Shown here piece after piece: positions 36,950 to 49,873 of a DNA stretch of 64,000 bases. A program made the position numbers and the translations under genes. The notes under the pieces are model-generated. The model had not been told where the DNA came from, searched no databases, and was given only the letters and a program-made list of their open reading frames with translations. Position 1 is the stretch's first letter. Every line of letters begins with the position of its first letter. The DNA is from Entonaema liquescens. Its lineage: Eukaryota; Ascomycota; Sordariomycetes; Xylariales; Xylariaceae. The stretch lies in the NCBI GenBank assembly GCA_902805475.1, contig CADCSX010000025.1, positions 62,001 to 126,000 on the forward strand, given 5' to 3'.

Positions 36950-38506
36950 TCACCAAGATTGCCATGATTGCTCTGGAATATATCCGAAGGGTCTGTTCCA
37001 CGCCTCCTCTTCCTCTGAATTATATACCGTCTCTTCAGGTTCCTCTACCTCAACCCCTGATGCTTTAAGTCCGGCCTTTCTGAGAATATTTACGGTGTCT
37101 CTCCAGGTCGGAATTGGACGCGCTTCAAGGAGTTCGAGAGCAGTGCGACCGTCGCAGTCTTGTAGGTTAGGATCTGCCCCATGTTTGATCAATGTCACAA
37201 TAGTATCCTGTAGCCTGGAATGCGATTGACGATACTCAGCGCAAGCCACGTGAAGTGGAGTACGACCGTTGTTGTCACGATGGTTCACATTTGCACCCTT
37301 CTTGATGAACTCCGCAAGGAGTTCGTGTTTGCGGGGAAACATCATGTATTGGTAGATGGGTGTTTGTCCCTGGTCATCGACAGCGTTGATTCGGGCTCCA
37401 GTATGCAGGAGGCAATTGATCAAAGGCTTATGCTCCTGATTGCGTTGGCATAGGAGATGCAAAGCGGTGGTACCCTGGCAGAGTACATTAACCTTTCCTC
37501 CACGTCCGACGAAAAGTTTGAACAGCTGCAAAGCGTAACCCACGACCACCTCGTCATAAACCCGGTCAATGTCGTGGCGCAGCGCAAGTCGACGCGCGAA
37601 CGGGGACTTTGGGTCATACTCAACCAAAGCTTTCGCCGTGTTGAAGATCGGCGTTTGGCCGGTAGTGGGCTCATGGACGTTAGGGTCCGCTCCGAGTCGG
37701 AGGAGTGCTTTAACCTTGGTGACACGATCTTCAATATCCTTTTCGTATATAGCGTCGGGATAAGGGCCGGTAAAGTCGGAACGGGAATTAGGCTCGAAAC
37801 TGATGAAATGAAAGATAGGAATCTCATCTCCAAATTTGTCATCTGAACCCTGTATCAAAGGAGCTTGATCAATGTTGGCACCGTACTTGAGGAGAAGAGC
37901 GACCAAGTTGTGGAAATCTCTGTCATTCTTGATTAGGCGAATCGCCCACTGGATAGGAAACCAGAGTCTTCCGGACCCCAGGCTAGAAGAGGGGACTGCT
38001 GTTCCCACATCTGCGCCCGAACGTAGTAGAGTTCTGACGGTGTTGTAGGCGCCAAATCGGATTGCTACTGTAAGAGGGGTGAGATCGACGCTGAAATCAG
38101 CACCTCGATGGTTGTGGAGAAGCTCCCTCAAGTGGATCGGGATGGAACGTCTGTGCTTCATAGTATGAACCTCTCGAAAATGATAGTTCACTAGAGTCGG
38201 ATCGTGTTTAAGAATGCGTTGAAGAAGTCGATGCTGATTATTCACGCAACTCCACTAGAGTGCGTGTCGATCCTCCTTGCTATCCTGGTCGTACATAGAT
38301 ATGTCCATGACAGTTGAGAGCCCTGTACAAGTCTGGGCTACGCGGGCCTTGGTGGATTGATCCATGTATTGTGCAAAGGCAAGAATTAGTTCCATAGGCA
38401 TGTCAGTTAGTGCTTTCGGGGTATCATCCGTGTCCGATATGATGAGAGCCGCGTGAAACTGAGGCAGAGCCCCAGTCTGGGGGTCAGATCGAGACGTAGT
38501 CACCAT
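36950..38506 (-). pseudogene. F-box/ankyrin-repeat protein gene with one premature TAG
   Basis: A continuous frame of 518 sense/stop codons plus final stop, interrupted only by TAG at 38255-38257. The N-terminal 83 codons hold an F-box-like segment (ALTDMPMELILAFAQYMDQ). After the TAG come several ankyrin repeats: LTPLTVAIRFGAYNTVRTLL, GANIDQAP, GADPNVHE, TTALHLLCQRNQEHKPL, GANVNHRDNNGRTPLHVAC, GADPNLQDCDGRTALELL. The stop falls in a Trp-Trp position (HAL-stop-W); on the plus strand it is one C to T in a CpA context, the RIP signature. Splicing out the stop with a 40-bp GTACGA...CTCTAG intron is possible but would delete a normally conserved stretch. F-box/ankyrin proteins are usually substrate adaptors of SCF ubiquitin ligases. 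Confidence 0.8.
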
Positions 38507-41417
38507 TTTGGGATCTACGCTCGGTAGTGAAAAGATTGTACGATAATGTCAGGAAGTTTGGGAGCCTCTAGTTATATAATGTAACAGAGTTCCGAAGTGA
38601 TTCAACCTATATCAGAAGCAACTTAAACTGAGAATGGTTGCAAAGTAAGTTGGGTGATAAGGGTGGAAATATGAAGACAAGATGTGGAGAGGGTATGAAG
38701 TCTCCAGGTCTCACAGTAATTGGGAAAGGTCGTAACCTAATGTTTGTAGGTATTTTGGGGTCGAAAAGTAGGTTGTTTATGAATGCAATCCCTGCGAGAG
38801 AGTGCAGAGGAAAGAACAAATAAACGAGAATGTGTTGAATGTCTTTGAAATAAAAAGGGAAAAAAGAAAAAGCAGAACAGATATGGATGGAGAAGGTTAC
38901 CGGGCTGTCAGTCGTCGGGTTGATGACTGGCAGTCTGTTTTTGTGTGTTACCTTGGGGTGGGAATGGAAGGGGCCAGGGGGGGAAAGGGACTTGGTATTT
39001 ATCTAAGTTTCCCTCTAAGACAATCACTCCATGTACCTAGGTAGCTTAGGTAACATAGCAACAGAGAATCAGTAATCAGGCATCGATTCGGAATTTATTT
39101 AAATCGAAAGCTATTATTGGGAAGATGGGGTGGACGACTAATCAGTGCGAAGTTTGTGTGAAAATCGAATATAAGCGGACCCTTTTAAGTATATATGACC
39201 ACTTGATCTATCTACAAAGCCCTCAGGGTGTCCAAGACGATCCAGTAGAGAGCTAAGATCACTCCAACAGCTTATACGGAGGTCTTGTGTCGAATCACTT
39301 GTACGGTATATTGATATTTCATACTCCAATGGATAATTCTTGGGTCATGGTTGGACGTATACCACGGGGACTCTCACGGCGAAAGTCCCTTGAATACATG
39401 ACAATATTTCTTTGATCCCCACAGACCTTTAATTAACATGGAAAAGTCTCTCTGTGCTTTAAATCGAGTAGTACTGTTATGGCATATTATCTAGGTAATC
39501 TTCGGCCCCTTATGGGAACTCTGAGTATGAAGCCCCTTGCCAGGCCCAAATAAAACTACGGTGTTGGTGACGGCGACCTAGAACCAGCACAAAGTATTTC
39601 CAGTAGAGGAGATGACAAATGGACGGCTCTCGCACAGTAGTATTTGTCTTTGGCATTAGCTTATAACGTAGTGACTCCGGCAAGTCTTATCTAGATATTG
39701 TATACAGAGACACTACTTGACGATGGGGATAGGGGGGCCGGTTCCATTACTGGTTCAGGCTCTCTGGGGAGCCTCTGGGTTAATTAACTGGGATAAGTCC
39801 ATCATTTGCTTCCCATATGGGCCCAACCCCAGTCCACCTGGATGAAACATCGTTCAGTGCCGGCGGAGAGTTCCTACAGACTTTGAGCACCGTCAAAGCC
39901 TCAAAGCGAGCATTAAAGGTGCTTGTGAATATAGGAGCACTTAGGCGTCATGCTTCGGAAGATGTGCTTAAATCTTTCACAAGGTGAAGCTGTAATCATG
40001 AAGTCTAATTTGTCGTTATGGGGAACTCGGACTTAAGTAAGTGTTGTAAAGGTATACGGTGATATATTAGGCACTTTAGTAGGTAGTGAAGGTACTCTTT
40101 GTCCTAGGTGTCTTCCTGACCAATTCTGCGATTCACGTACTTCACCTCAGGTAGGCGCTTGTACATCCAGTTTCATCGGCGTTAACAGAGTACAAAGATA
40201 ACCAGTAGTAGCACCTATAGAGCCTTACGAACTAAATAGAACCGTCGATACAGTAACAAGATAATAATTTCCGAAGTAGTTTATTCTCAGTATTGGTACC
40301 CAAGGTCTGCTCACGGCCTTAGTTTATTGCGGCTCGGGCAGTTAAAATAGATTCCGACCGAACTGAAACTTCCTAACGGTGAGGTTATTAAGGAATCACG
40401 CGATGGGGATATAAGGAGGCCAAAAGACTTCCAGCATAAAGATATAAATAGCACAACGAAGACAAAAATGGGAAACATCAATATGAATATTTACAGCAAG
40501 GGAAATTCTTAGTGTCTTAACGCATCACTCTTGAGTTAACATATTCGAGCATTGGGCCAAGTATCATATTGCCTTCGAGGATCGTGGATATCCTCACATC
40601 CCTCAATCGTCTCTGATCAATTTTCCTTTCCCTTACAGTCTTCGTCTTACTGTACAAGTTTTACATATTAAATCTTAGTTGATATCTTAGTTGATAGAAA
40701 AGCAATCAGAAGCAAAAGCTTTTTGGGTTGGGTATATATCTATATTCTATCCTAACGAGTATTGAAATTTAATGTTCAGTGTTCATGGGAGTATGAATTG
40801 CTAGAATTTAACTGCTTGACCTTTACTGGCCTCCAATTCAAAAGGGGTTAGGGGCCTCCTTTTCATGCTTCAAAATCTTCTTGGATGTACCTAAGTATAT
40901 GGTCACATAAGCACAGTTTAATCAGCCACCAGCTTGATCATCACAAGCCACCTTGTGTAACAAGGGTATCCGATTAGATACACGTACGAATTAAAGCGGG
41001 TCTGCAACGTCACTCAAGTTCTGATTTCCCCGGCAAAAAGCAGGGCCGCCGGGCTGCGAACAGGAACATTTGTTAATCAAGCAACCCTAATAACTGGCCT
41101 TAAGGCCTTCCGTCTTGGGAAATTATTGAGCAGTTTCTCTGGTTCTTACCAATCTTAAGAAAAAATAAAAAAAAATAAAGATCTAAAATAGGTTCAAGTT
41201 AAAACTGTTGTGGTCTTATACATAAGTTACGATTTTGTTGAGAATCTATTCAAGTAACGCCTCTATAAGAAGCGCTAACATTCTCATCCCATTCTCTTCC
41301 AATCTACCGAATTTTACTAAGAGCGAAGAGGGAGGAGACAAGAGGTCTAACGCAGACCAGGTGTACCTATCATAATATCTGACATTCGGCTTGCCTAAAG
41401 CCGTAACCGCGGCCGTC
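38507..41417. other. Gene-free stretch, 2.9 kb
   Basis: No gene found on either strand; frames are short and unlike any family. Contains one TACCTAGGTA palindrome (39034-39043) and a 12-bp direct repeat (ATCTTAGTTGAT, twice near 40672-40695). Confidence 0.5.
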
Positions 41418-43045
41418 ATGATTGGTACGTCGATACCGGAATACATCTTCATCCGTATATGCATATTTATGGTGCAGTATACAACACCACTATGCATAGT
41501 ATGTCTAGCCCTCTTGGCGTTTACCCAGAGCTGGTCTCTCACAGCGACACTATCTCATCCCTTCGGCATAATACTACTCCTCTACTGCATCGTTGACGTG
41601 CTGTACGCTATTCTGATATACATCCCACACAACCGTCGCTTGAAGGACGAAGCAAATCATCCACCACAACTTTCACGTGAGGAGCGTGGTGCTCTATTCC
41701 AACGCTGTTTTGCAAACGTGCCTGATGCCCGGAGCTATATCCAGAAGTGGTTCCTTGGCGCGGACGAGTCCGAGATACGGAGAGACAATGTACGCGACTT
41801 TATTCTTTGGGCATTCTTTGATAAGAGACCAGGCGACGAGACCAAAGACGAAGATAAAGAAATAGATGAATACATAGAAACTATCGAGGCGCGCTTACAA
41901 CGCAGGTTAGAACCGGGAAGAGGAAAGGCTGAAAGTTTGCGATTGACTCTGGACGAAGTGGAAACCCGATATAGAAGTGTTGCGTGGTACTTGATCGTGG
42001 GACTGGTTGACTTTGTGTCGCATTGCCGACTAGCGCGTAACGGGTTTCATTATTATGCTCAATCGCCGTCGAAGACCCGCTCCGTCATCCCTCCGCGCTT
42101 ACAGAATATCTTTGCCCAAAGGTATTCCGAGTCAGAGGAACTCACCTACTGGCACCGTTCGCATACCGCCGCCGATAAGCTTCCCGTCGTTTTCTTACAT
42201 GGAATCGGTATCGGTCTCTATCCGTATGTGCCGTTCCTCGCTCGACTCAACTCGCAATCAGCAGAGCGAGACGGAGAGGGTCAGATAGGTATTATCGCCG
42301 TTGAGGTCCTTCCAGTTTCCTTCCGGCTTACGGGGCACCATTGGGCAGAGCCGAGTTCCTTGAGCAGATTGCTACGATTCTGGATGCGCACGGGTGGGAC
42401 AGGTTCGTGTTGGCATCCCATTCGTATGGAACCGTCTTGGCAACCCACATGCTGCGCTCGGAAAACTTAACCGACCGGATCGCTTCAACAGTACTCATCG
42501 ACCCCGTGTCCATCTTGTTGCATCTACCAGACGTAGCATACAACTTCACTAGACGCAGGCCCAGAGGGGCTAACGAGTGGCAGTTATGGTACTTTGCGAG
42601 CATGGATCCTGGGGTGGCGCACTGCCTTGGGCGGCATTTCTTTTGGAAAGATAATATTGTTTGGAAGGAAGAGTTGGTGGGAGTGGCAGGAGGGTCACCT
42701 GCAGAAGTGGGTGGTGTGGATGATCAGGGAGGCCAGGCCACTGTGAGACCGCGCCGAAAGGTAGCGGTGTGTCTTGCAGAACGAGATTTGATTGTCGACA
42801 CTTCAGTAGTCGCCCAATACTTGAGCGCTGACGACGATGGATGGGCCACCTCTAACCCTGCAAATGAGGAGATTGCTAGGATCGAGGAGCGATCTATAGA
42901 ACAGGATGGATGGGGGGGTAGTGTTGTAACACGCGATGGGATCGAGGTACTCTGGTTTCCGGGATTAGACCATGCCCAAGTGTTTGACTCGAAGCAGACT
43001 CAGGATCAACTTTGCAGCCTAATACGCCGTTATTGTATAGAATAG
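41418..43045 (+). pseudogene. Membrane-anchored alpha/beta hydrolase, frameshifted (or sequence error)
   Basis: Two abutting frames make one protein. The first (41418 to about 42335) has two N-terminal membrane segments (FMVQYTTPLCIVCLALLAF and PFGIILLLYCIVDVLYAIL), a charged linker and the oxyanion motif VVFLHGIGIGLYPYVPFL. The second (about 42336-43045) has the nucleophile elbow SHSYGT, an acidic-site candidate in AERDLIVD and the catalytic His in PGLDHAQVF. The frames meet at the four-G run 42332-42335: one extra G would read RLTGAPLGRAEFLEQI without a break. The lesion is therefore either a recent 1-nt deletion or a homopolymer error. Intact length would be about 543 aa. Substrate unknown. 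ATG at 41418 chosen because it precedes the first membrane segment. Confidence 0.75.
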
Positions 43046-43186
43046 ATGGCCACCCTGGGGATTGCCGCCAATTATCCAGTTAATAAATAGAGTTAAAGAT
43101 TTAAGCGCCACCAGGTTCCCGGCATTTCGGACCCACACGTATAGACTTGTTGAATTGACCGTACGCAAACGCGGTTAACAGTACTC

Positions 43187-44118
43187 TCAGTCAATCGAAT
43201 CAGCCTTGGCCTCATCACCTCCCCAACCTGTCAAGTAGACCACAACAGGTTCTGGACCACTGCGTATAAGGACCCAGACAACATTCTCATCAGTCTCATT
43301 GATCTCCTGGTGTTCAGTCCAAGGGGGTATAAAAGCAAAGTCGCCCGGCGAAAGCTCGTGTCTTTTGGGTTCTTCATCAGCACCAGAGCTTGTTACTAAT
43401 CTATAATTCGTTAGCCTCCCCCGTAGGCCCTAAGTATTTTGGGGTTCGGGGTATTGGGGATAGAAAGCTGTAGGGTGGCGTAAAAACAAGAGCGATCAAG
43501 GCGTAATTACATACTGCAGACAAGTTAGCTTCAATGATTTAGATGTAAAAATATGCTATTAAAGGGTATCGAAAAGATTTATTATCATTGGGTTTAAAAT
43601 ATTCTTTCAGTACATACCATGCCCTTGCCTGAGGCAGCGTAAATGATAGTCTCTTTGTGAGTGTTAGACGGAGTACTTCGACGTGTTTAAATCGAGCCAA
43701 GACTGACCTTGTTCGCCATGATGATGTACTGCTGAGGAACATCGGGGCTTGGCTATTAGAACTATGGACGATGTTACTATAGATCTGGAATATAATCGGA
43801 ACCAGTCATGGTTGGAATCGAGCAAGGATTCACCATTGCCAATGGTGACATCCTATCTGTGCTTAGACGCACAACATATGCAGAAAGGGGAAATAGGCTA
43901 GGCGGTTAGATAAGTAGCTTACCGGTAGCACACATTCTATCACTCTTTCCGATCACGGCTCCCTGGCGAATCATCGGTGCATCCTTCCCGCCTCTTTGAG
44001 CCTCAAGATCAGAAGCCTTTGTGATTTGCACCTCGGAAGGTAGTATCATCGGGAGAAGGTCGGGGAGGAGAGAAAAGAATCCAGACATGACGCCTATAAT
44101 AGTAGGAACGACGCACAT
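43187..44118 (-). CDS. Cupin-domain protein (RmlC-like)
   Basis: Exons: 43923-44118, 43708-43761, 43618-43652, 43187-43429; total 175 aa, all joins in frame. The cupin core reads KPRCSSAVHHHGEQETIIYAASGKG (broken here by an intron after GEQ) with the metal-binding HHHGEQ motif complete, and SPGDFAFIPPWTEHQEINE supplies the second motif's His. Conserved closing strand: VVYLTGWGGDE. The first intron is long for this window (161 bp). Family members are small metal cupins of unknown substrate. Not linked in sequence to the cupin at 3055. Confidence 0.82.
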
Positions 44119-47100
44119 ACGGAGAATTACTCAAAAGAATATGGCTGTACAAGGCTTTAAAACGGACTTAAACAGAGGAACAATAAATCGATGACGGAAG
44201 CTGAGGGGTAAGGCTTTAATGAATTTCGATCATTAGTTAAAATAAAGTTGCATGTAGGGATTTAATAACAAGGAAAGCAAGGCTAATGAACAGGGTTGAT
44301 GAAGCTTGATTATGGCTTTTATCTTACTGACGTTATGTGATGTCGAGTTGACTATTGTAGCTTCTTAGTCTCACTTAGCATTAGTATTGATGAAACTACC
44401 TGACGTCTACCCGCTACGTTTAGGTTAGGTACGAAAATGCGTATGCAATGTGGTCCGTGCAGAACCCCATATAATAGTGGACCACGTAAACTTTAGGTAC
44501 TCGTTAGGATACATTAGGTACATAAGGCACTGAGAGGTACCTATTATGGATGCAATGTTCTTCGTGGGTACCTAGGTAGGAAATAACGAGACGAATACTC
44601 TGTAATATGAATCGGCGTTCAATCAATTAGTCTATATAATTTCGCTGATGTATAACATCTTGAGTACAACCTTATAACTAGGTAGCTTACTTCATGCCCA
44701 CACGTAGCATTGAAGGCTGTTAGCACCGTGCCTTACAATGTAGAGACGTCCAATGTACGCCATTATGACTTTTTCGCACTCACGATAGGGGATAACGAAC
44801 ATACATCTTACCTTTTAGCGAACACCTATAGAAGAGTAAGTGACGATTTATTTATATTTCAACAGTTAGGATTATACTCCTATTTTCGTTGAGGATCTCC
44901 CATGCTTAGGTATATTAGCATATGGAAGATATTTTTATATTTTATTTCACATTAATCGCTTTAAATTACCGCAAAAGAGCTCATAAGCAAGGAGCTTTGC
45001 TTTGAGTAAGCTCCGCGATATAGTTAGTCAAGGCTTAAGAGCATAGAAAATTGGGGTACGTAGGTAAAGATCGTCACATACTCTGAAGACCCAAGATAGA
45101 GTGATCATATATCAAGCTTCTGATACCTGAATACCTACACCTATACCTATACATATATAGAATGAAGTGATTGTCGCCGTTGGACACACCATCTGTAATA
45201 TGCTCGGGTCTCGGCAGCCACAACTGCGAGGGCTTGCTTTGGAATAAAATCGATGCCAAAAATAGGCAGCCCAGTCGCTTCGAGATGGTACGAGTTCCGT
45301 GGATTTGGGCTTCATAGGCTTAGTCGAAACCAGGGGGCCTAAACAGAAGCCTGCACTGCTGGGCAAACAATTTGAGGTTGAAAGTAATACTTAGTGCTTG
45401 GCACGATGAGGATAACAGGTCCGCGGAAGAGTGGAGGACAGCGGAGAGGCGGGACGATCTTGGTATGCTATATTCGCACGGACAACATGTGGTTTCAATA
45501 CAGTCCCTAGCCATACTAGTAATCAAGTAGACTCGAAGAGGAAGCTCATTAAGTCGGAACGGCCACGACAGAAATAGCAGAGGCTCTCCAAATCTAATAC
45601 TCCAATACCAGACGACTGCCGATGGTATCACGGGAACGGGATTCCGTAGGCGAATTGTACTTCCGACTTTCGCTTGTGTCGTTGATAACAGATTGAGTCG
45701 CATTTGCGCCCATACCCTGACCAGATGGGCAGGGGACCTGGAGCTCCGATGTTTGCGCAGATGACCAAAGAGTCGTGCCGCCAAACGCCAAGAGCGGTTT
45801 TCAGCGTGCCAAGCGACCCTGGCAAGTAAACTTTGTAAACCTATCGTGCATGCCGGCGAAATCGTGCTTCACAAGCTTCGCCTAAAGGGTTTCTAACATC
45901 GGCGATGCTGTCTCTAACATTAACAACATCATAACACGCATAGCAAGAAACTTCCCCTGTTATGGGTGGTCTATGCGATATAAGCATCTATGAAAAGTCT
46001 AACGACAAGCCCATAAGAGGTATCATGGTTCGAGATGGTAAATTTATAGCCATGAGCACTGGCCTGGACCTGCATGGTAATATCAAAAAAATATATACGG
46101 ATAAATGTCTGAGTGAAAAAGAATCCTTACCCATAGCATTAGTCGATAACTAGAAGGGAAGGCGGTTTACGATCGGAAGTACATCTCATAACCTTACAAG
46201 GTACGATAACCCGCCTGATTGGCTTATCGTGCCCAGTAAAACATATGAAGGGCGACTCTTTCGGCTCTTCTTCTTTTACAGAGCTGCACGCTGATCTCAA
46301 GTCGGAGGACGAATGACAACCGACAAGAAGTATAGAATAGAAGGGAAGTATTGCAGTTACAGCCTTTGAGCTCTTCTAGTTAACGATCCCGATATGTATC
46401 GTAGCATTCTCAGGTGTGGCGTACTAAATTGGATCTGTGATCCGATAATGGCTGGTTTCCCTTACACGGCCCCTGGCCCTTTTCCCACGAGAGGAATGGG
46501 CAGCCGTCCCAATGGGATCGAATGTATAGTTAGATCGGGGTCCCTGCAAGGTCAGATTCACGTAACGAAAGTAATACATTGGCTGGTAGGGTGTCGCCAG
46601 GCAAATGCATGGGGGATGGAATTCTCGTACCAATGGCCTGGGGGGACTGGCCATATCTTGAAGTTACAACCGAACGTAAGAGATGCCATGGCGTGTGATA
46701 GGCGTCTTCAACCGTGAGATACGCCATTAAATCATTTTCTCACGGATATCCGGACCAAGGAACTTTTCGGCGGTAATCTACTTAACACGCAAGGTATGTC
46801 GCGATGCGGAATATGCCTGTTTCGGGACTAGTTAATTTGGCAATGGTGTTGGGGAAGTGGTGTCGAAAAAGAGAAAAAAGATGAAGACGAAGATGTTAAA
46901 GAATAAAGCACGAAATCGAAAGATACGTATATAGGTTACATAAAAGGTAAGTACATGTTACTATAATAATCTATATAAGTTAGCTAGGTACCTGCCTTGT
47001 CCAAAGGTAAAACGAGCATTAGAATAGCAGGTCCCAATTGAAAATGTTAGTCAGTAATAAATGCCAAACAGAAATGGGGCCAAAATATAGCATTAAGAGA

Positions 47101-47992
47101 TGCGGCTATAGCGCCCGTATTCCCTGTAATGACAACGATTAGATGCCTAGAATTACTAATTAGGGGACTAGTTATGGAACTAATTGTGGTATTGGTGGGA
47201 CCGGGAAGGTCCCAATCCGGTGGGTCAAAGGCGACTGCAGGCAAATGCAGCTAGCAAAAGGTTGGCAAGGTCGAAGGTACCTAATAGTTAATCGAATCGA
47301 AACAACAAAATCGACTAATCATCTACCTCATCATCCCCCATAGACCGGTCCCGTTCCGACTCCTTCAATCAATTCTGAACAACTCCTATACGAGCTTGGA
47401 TAGGTATGATAGGTATACATATATACTTATATATATATATATATACAACACAGGGTCCGTGTCGAAAAGTCATTGGAACCCCTCTTCCATTCCTACTCCC
47501 TTTAAATAAGTATTTGGGTACTTCGGCAGCCAAGCAAGGTATCAATTAATTCGATGATTTTACCAACCCCAAATTTTACTATTAACCGTCGTCGTGGAAC
47601 CACGTTCACTTCACATGTGAACAGAGGAGCCTTCGCATCTACATTGGACTTACATCTGCAAATACCTACTTAATCTACCGTCATTATGATAACAAGATAT
47701 CTCCCTCCTTATTCTTAATCTTTAGACAGCGTCTTATGCTTGTCAACCGTGCGCTACTAGGAGCTAGTTATTACCTGACGTGAAGGAGGGAAGAAAAAAA
47801 AAGGACTGTAGGAAATCTATATGTATAGGATTATTCACGATCCAGATCTCGTTAAAACTATTTCTCTCCACCGCCAACTCTTGGGTTTTTCAACCCCTCA
47901 ACTCTCCACCACGTGGCGAAGATCCTTGTCAACTGGATCCTTCAAATTCAATTGTCACCTGTGCGCCTGGGCCCCCTACGGGAGTTGTCAAA
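44119..47992. other. Gene-free stretch, 3.9 kb
   Basis: No gene recognised. Small frames at 45962-46153 (63 aa), 46394-46717 and 45320-45784 lack family features. Contains one TACCTAGGTA palindrome (44569-44578) and an (AT)n tract at 47429-47445. The last few hundred bases include the upstream region of the F-box gene. Confidence 0.5.
47429..47445. repeat. (AT)n microsatellite
   Basis: Short uninterrupted AT dinucleotide run. Confidence 0.9.
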
Positions 47993-49873
47993 ATGTCCCA
48001 CGAGCGTATCTGGCACCCGAGGTCTATGCCTACCTCCTCAGATGAGGCTAGCTCCAGCAACCCTACAACAACGGATGATGGACCCTCAACGTCAGCCTCA
48101 ACTTACACAGTGAATATCCACAATCCTGCTGTCACATACGGAGGATTAAACCCCGAAATTGAAGAGCATGTCCTCATTGTTAAATCTGTTCCCGATCATG
48201 ATCTTCGCTATGGTACTACGGACCGCCGCAAGATGCTCGGTTCCGACTTCGACGAGGATCTTGATGTTCCTCTACAGCGACGTAGTACAAGCGTGGCAAG
48301 CCGAGGTTCGTGAATCTGCGTCTCCGTTTTATAAATCCTAGTAGCGTCGCTCTCTTTTCATTGGCATGGGACCTCGAATTTCAAGACCCATTAGCTGACT
48401 ATTACCAACAGACCTAAGCCCCGGACTTTCGTCGTCGAGCGGCGATTCCAATACGAGCCCTATCCTCAGTCTACCATCCGAATTAATCGATGCGATCTTT
48501 TCCTGGCTTGCTCCTTTAGAGCTAGCTACTGTGTCCCTTGCCTGTCATGCGCTACGAAACCATGCAAACTCCGATACGCAGTGGAGGCGACACGTACTAT
48601 CGAACCTTCCAGGAAATCGTATCAGCTCTCCATACCCATGTCAAAGCTGGAGGGAGCTCTATATATCGCATGACCCATACTGGTTTCTGACGAAACACAA
48701 GTTATGGTTTTGTGACCACGAGTTGACCGGTCAACTAATCATTGTCCGTTACGATGAGCGGCGAGGTTGCATTGAAGGTTATCAGATGCTCGCTACGCGC
48801 AATAGAGACGGTAGCGAACCATGGGGTGCCGACCAGGCAGTCCACATCCATTACTTTGAGCCGACAGTGAAGCTGCACCTTGACAAGCCGGTATTGCAAC
48901 TAGATGTGGATAGCTTCGAGAACATAGTTCGTGGGAAGTCACCATCTCTATCTTTGAGGCATTTCTTCGCGGAACAGCCGATGCGTATTAACAGCGGAAC
49001 GGACCCTCGATTTAGCAACTTTCTTCTAGCAAAGCCGCTTAGCAAGTCTGCCCTAGTCGGCCGCATGACGAACGAATTTCCTTATGGTTATGTCTGGCCC
49101 CCACCTGCCATTCCAGCCCGCCATCGTGTGACAGGACAGCCAACCGGTGTACATCCGCTCGCGACATCTGTGAATTACACCAGGTCGACATCAGCAATGT
49201 GGCAGCCGCACAATCGTTCAGAAGCGTCTGATCAAACCTTCCGCATTAGGCGATGGATGGAGATGGGGCCGCCAACTCTCGGCGTACATGCTGCGGAAGA
49301 ACTAGTAACTTACTCAACTCTCGATCCTGTCCTTTATACCCCAACGGCTGAGAAGCCCTGGAGGGGGATATGGGTTGGCGATTTTAGTGGGCATGGCTGC
49401 GAGTTCTTATTAATCAACCAGCCTGACGACGAAAGTGAGCAGACACCCTTGGAACGGCTTGAAGATGAGACAGATTCAGAGTTTGAGAGACGTTTTCTTT
49501 ACGAGCGTGTCTACCGTGGCCGACTGGAGGCTGTCAAACTAACAGGCGACGTTAATGTTCCGAGAGGCGAGTATACCTTTGTTGCTGATGATCTGAGCGA
49601 CGGCGGATTATTAGGTACTGCTAAGGAGCCTCCGTTTGAGGGCGCTCGCGTCGTAAAAAGTAGAGGACACATTGCCCATATGGGATTTTCAAACGGTAAG
49701 ATATTCGAAAGTGATATTGCCGCGTCATTTTGACTAAATTATTCGCAGATCGATATATCGAGTCACAACTCCTCTTACTATCATATAATCGACTGGCGCA
49801 ATATTGGGTTGGTTTTGGCCACATCAGTTTCTTCGAAAGAGTCGATATCGATCAATTCCTCGTGCCTAAGTAG
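47993..49873 (+). CDS. F-box protein with FBXO31-like (cyclin D1-binding type) C-terminal domain
   Basis: Exons 47993-48305, 48412-49695, 49749-49873 give exactly 573 aa. After a Ser/Thr-rich N-terminus, the F-box lies just after the first intron: SLPSELIDAIFSWLAPLELATVS...WRRH. The rest resembles the domain (PF12014 type) of human FBXO31 and its fungal relatives: LYISHDPYWFLTKHKLWFCD, then GIWVGDFSGHGCEFLLINQ and the closing YWVGFGHISFFERVDIDQFLVP. F-box proteins recruit substrates to SCF ubiquitin ligases; the target here is unknown. Start taken at ATG 47993; the open frame extends upstream but is lysine-rich 5' sequence of unlikely coding nature. Confidence 0.85.

Noticed and set aside
36499..36967. 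Overlapping plus-strand frames of 117 and 138 aa
   Set aside because: They run through T and G homopolymers and low-complexity sequence, with no family features.
45320..45784. Minus-strand 154-aa frame and its overlapping neighbours
   Set aside because: Several competing frames overlap, composition is Arg/Ser/Leu-rich as in chance frames, and nothing is recognisable.
45962..46153. 63-aa plus-strand frame as a small effector gene
   Set aside because: No signal peptide and no supporting context; length is within chance.
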